From CAWFZT01 sp963820415 (lineage in GTDB: Bacteria > Chloroflexota > Anaerolineae > Anaerolineales > Anaerolineaceae), in assembly GCA_963820415.1 (NCBI GenBank), contig CAWFZT010000008.1:899722-963721 (forward strand): a stretch of 64,000 bases of DNA. Reading direction: 5' to 3'. The notes below the pieces were generated by a model. The model did no database searches. It was given only the letters and a program-made list of their open reading frames with translations, and was not told the origin of the DNA. Shown in pieces: positions 60,860 through 64,000 of this stretch. The position numbers and the translations under genes are program-made. Each line of letters begins with the position of its first letter. Position 1 is the first letter of the stretch.

Positions 60860-63857
60860 CTACCCCTTTTTCGGTCGGCTTTTGCGCAGCCGTTCCCATC
60901 CCAGGCAGCCGAAGACGAGCAAGACCAGGGGAGCCGGGGCGCGGCAGACAGCCGGGAATCTTGGCCCCGGGGTAGCCCCAGGGGAGGTAGGGGCTTTCTG
61001 AGTGGCGCTTTCTGGCAGGGCAGCCGGCTGGGTGGCCTCTTCGACCTGAGCCGGCGCAGTGGGCGAGGGAGTAATAATGGGGGAAGGGACAACGGAGGGT
61101 TCGGGAAGCGCCTCAGGCGGTCGGCCGTTGAGGTCCAGGCGGAAGACACCCTTGCCCTCGGTGGCAGCGTAGAGATGCTGTCCATCTGCAGAAAAGGCCA
61201 GCGAGTTAACGGAGCGCTGCTCCAGCCCCTGGTTGACGGCTTTCCAGGTTTTACCGCCGTTGGCAGAGCGATATACTCCACTGGAACTGTCGGCCAGGAA
61301 GAGCACCTGCGGGTTAGTTGGATCGAACACAATCGAGGTCACGGTGGCTTCCGGGTTCAGGCCTGAACTGACCATCTTCCAGGTTTTACCAGCGTCTTCA
61401 CTGCGCAGCAAGCCGGCCCGATTGCGCCCGAAAAATAAGAGCTGCGGGTCGACAGGCGAGATGGACACCGAAATCAAGGGGGAATCTTTGGTAAACTGGG
61501 GCGCCAACGGAAGCCAGGTCATTCCTCCATCCGTAGTTTTCAGCAAGCCCCGGTTAAAGGTAGCGACGTAGACCGTTTTGGCATCCTGCGGATCGACGGC
61601 CAACTGGCTGACGGAGGCATCCTGGGTGTGGACGTCGTTGGCAAAAGCCCAGCTTCGCCCTCCATCGTTAGAGACCTGGATGCCCAGGCCGGGTTGAGTT
61701 TTATCAAACCCGCCGCAGGAGAAATAACCGGTGGTGCCAGCATACACGGTTTGCGGGTCGGAGGAGGCAAACACGATCGCCCGGTAGGCGACTAGCTCGG
61801 TCTGGGAGGCTACGCTGACCCTGGCCCAGCTCAAACCGGCATCTTGCGAGCGGATGAGACTGTTCGAGCAGGTCAGATCTGCCAATAATACGTTGGGGTT
61901 ACCGGGCTGCATGGCGAGGGCATGCCAATCGTTGACCTTGAAAGGGGGGAAAGCCGAACCGCTCCAGCTCCCGCCGCCATCCCGGCTGGTGAAGATGCCG
62001 GTGCGGCCGACGACATAGACCTGGGAGGCGTGGTCGGGATGCACCAGAATCTGGCGCATCATCGAGCCGGTATAGCCGCGGCTGGCGTCAGTCCAGGTTC
62101 TTCCGCCATCCTGGCTGAGGAAGTTGCCGCCGCCGTATTCGTTGGCAAACAGTCGATCGGGGTTGCGCGGGTCGACCTGGAAGTCGATCGGCTGGCCGGC
62201 CTGGATGCCGGGCGGCCCCCAGTTGTCATTCTTGGGGGTCAACTGCATCCAGGTGTTGCCTCCATCCTGGCTGCGGTAGATGGCATTGAAGTTGCCGGCA
62301 TAGGCGATGTTGGGGTCGGAGAGCGAAAATTCAACCGAATTGATCACGTAAGCATCCAGGGTCTGCTTCCAGGTGACCCCACCGTCGATGGACAGGTAGA
62401 CGCCGGATTGTTCGGGGAAAGTCACACTACCCACCCCGGCCAGGAGGATATCCGGGTTGGTCGGGTCCATGAACAACGTGCCGACGTACAGATTGAGCAA
62501 GCCCTGGTTGACCTGCTTCCAGGTCTGGCCCCCGTCGGTGCTCTTGATCACACCTACCCCGCCGGGGATGCCCTTTTTGTAATCGGAGTTGGCGGCCTCG
62601 CGGTCGAAAATACCGGTCGAGACGTAGAGCACGTCCGAATTGCGCGGGTCGATCCAGATGTAACGGGCCAGGTTGTCGCCCGACCAGATCTTCTGCCAGG
62701 TCTGTCCGCCGTTGGTGGTCTTATACAGCACGCCTTTGGTAAGATCGAATTCCTTGCCGGATAAGGGAGCGCCATTCCACTCCCAGCTCGAAACCTCGGC
62801 AGCGGCGTAGACGATATCCGAGGAACGCGGGTCAACGGTAAAACCGCGCACGGTCAGGCCCTTTTCGATAACGCCGTTGTCCATTTCCTTCCAGGTCTCA
62901 CCGCCATCCAGCGATTTGAAGATGCCGCGTTGGCCCTGGGTGCCGGTCCAGACGATGTCGGGTTGGTTGGGGTCGATAGTCAGGCAGAAGATAGGGATGT
63001 CTTCACCGGTTTCGCCGGTGCGGGTGGTAATGCCTTGGTTGTCAGGTGTCCAGCTCTGGCCGCCATCCAGGCTCTTGAAGACACCGGCCTTGGCGTCGGT
63101 GACGAACATGATGTCGGGATTGTCGGGGCGCATGCGGATGTCGTAGCCCAACCCACCCAGCGGGCCGCCGGTGCGCAACCAGCTTAGGCCGGCGGGCAGG
63201 GTGGGGCAAGCTGGTGGGGGCTGCGCCGGGGGCGGCAGGCGTCGCACCTGTGGGGGTGAGATCGCCGACCTGCACGTCATCCACCCACACCGTATCGCCG
63301 CCCAGCGATTCGAAGGCGATCCCGCCGCTTTCCAGGGGCTGCGGGTCGGTATAGCTCATGACCGGCTGCTGGTCGACGGAAACGGCCACTTTCCCACCGG
63401 AAGCGCTGATTTCCAGCGTGTGCCAACCTGCCCCGAGCGCCGGTCCGCTGGCCAGGTTGTTGAAGAAAGTATCAGGACCGGTCTGCTTGGAAAGATACAG
63501 GTTGTGGCGGTTAACGCCGATGAAGTAACGCGCAGGCCCCACTAACATGACGTTAGCATGCAGAGAGGCGTCCCCGTCTAACTTGACCCGGAAGCGCAGA
63601 AAGTAATCGTTCCATGCCCCGGCGGGCATCCTGGCCCAGACGTGGCCGGCGCCCTTGAGGGCGTAGCCGCTTTCACTCGGCGCAATTGCCCAGCCGTCCT
63701 CGAGCTGCCATTCGGGGGCAGAGCCGGAATTGAAATCCTGGCTGTAAAGGAGATCTTGAGCCGCCGGAGAGGCGGAAACCGGCCGGGCGGGCAGGAAAGC
63801 TGGGGAAAGGGCCAGGGCGAGAAGCAGAATGAAGGGTGGAGAAGGGATTTTTCTCAT
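60860..63857 (-). pseudogene. Large secreted Asp-box propeller protein, one frameshift
   Basis: Starts ATG 63857 with a signal peptide, then a laminin-G/DUF1080-like jelly-roll (about 35-200: YSQDFNSGSAPEWQLEDGW, FRVKLDGDASLHANVML, VWVDDVQVGDL). Near 63195 one extra base shifts the frame; it resumes with GLSWLRTGGPLGG. About 15 Asp-box/BNR-like blades follow (SxDGGxTWxx motifs such as SLDGGQSWTPD and STDGGQTWKQV), as in sortilin/Vps10 or glycosidase propellers. A C-terminal helix with basic tail closes it (~999 aa). Likely surface exposed; operon with the cytochrome. Confidence 0.8.
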
Positions 63858-63928
63858 TCTCGATTACCTCCAGGTGAGTAATTCCCTCTATTTACTGGGC
63901 TGGTTGGCAAAGAAGAAAGGGCAAGCCC

Positions 63929-63960
63929 ACCACAGATAAACGCAGATGGATACTGATAAG
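63929..63960. repeat. CCACAGATAAACGCAGATGG intergenic repeat
   Basis: CACCACAGATAAACGCAGAT followed by GGATACTGATAA upstream of the propeller gene. It is the same style of heptad-like repeat as the CACCGCAGAG and CTTTGTG elements elsewhere in the window. Confidence 0.35.
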
Positions 63961-64000
63961 AAGGGAGATAAAGACGGAGTCGAATTGTTCCGCGAAAAAA

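Noticed and set aside
60856..61332. N-terminal extension of the cytochrome reading frame
   Set aside because: It lies inside the propeller gene, is Pro/Arg-rich shadow sequence, and the signal peptide begins after the GTG at 60855.

Overview
This is a 64 kb chromosomal window from a GC-rich bacterium. I infer a Chloroflexota (Anaerolineae-like) genome, possibly a metagenome assembly. The reasons are several UroD-like sugar-locus proteins, an AroK-AroB fusion, Thr/Pro-rich lipoproteins and dispersed CACCGCAGAG-, CCTTGCGAAGG- and GTCATTGCGAG-type intergenic repeats. No marker gene fixes the phylum. There are no rRNA or tRNA genes, no prophage and no CRISPR array.

Layout. (a) 1-5.8 kb: sugar and carboxylate catabolism (fucose-isomerase-like, DapA-family aldolase, NanE, UroD-like) with a hemerythrin and a DUF333 lipoprotein. 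(b) 5.8-16.7 kb: exported DUF362 protein and lipoprotein, YitT, YhhN, Era, an Ogt variant, PhzF, a PHI-like SIS protein, an M50-CBS protease and a second UroD-like protein. (c) 16.8-21.7 kb: a heterodimeric ABC exporter behind a leader peptide and two tandem intrinsic terminators, then a GRP-type permease. (d) 21.7-32.6 kb: accessory mosaic with a MITE-like element, an MBL hydrolase, two divergent SDRs with a TetR regulator, a tocopherol-cyclase-like gene fused to a pyrophosphatase remnant, an A+T-rich insert with a PD-(D/E)XK-like gene, a Qnr-like pentapeptide protein, and frameshifted EEP nuclease and ugd genes. (e) 32.7-42.6 kb: a nearly complete aromatic amino acid operon, leader-aroH-aroF-tyrA-aroA-aroE-aminotransferase-aroC-aroKB-aroQ, controlled by a Phe/Tyr-rich leader peptide and terminator, with pheA just upstream. 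(f) 42.6-51.5 kb: kdp potassium uptake (small ORF, kdpF, A, B, a DUF4118 protein, C, D, E) running into pheA. (g) 51.8-64 kb: a serine-hydrolase pseudoenzyme, methyltransferase, thioesterase, HEAT protein, Zn-alcohol dehydrogenase, RarD, a multihaem lipoprotein cytochrome with a CxxCK site and a ~1000-residue Asp-box propeller protein.

How the genes work together. The clearest units are the aro operon, which makes chorismate and then prephenate, Phe and Tyr precursors and appears to sense charged Phe/Tyr tRNA; the kdp K+ uptake pump with its own two-component system; and the ABC exporter pair, which looks translation-sensing. Five otherwise conserved genes each carry one 1-nt frameshift (ABC subunit 2, EEP, ugd, alcohol dehydrogenase, propeller protein). 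This suggests indel errors in the assembly rather than five independent gene deaths.
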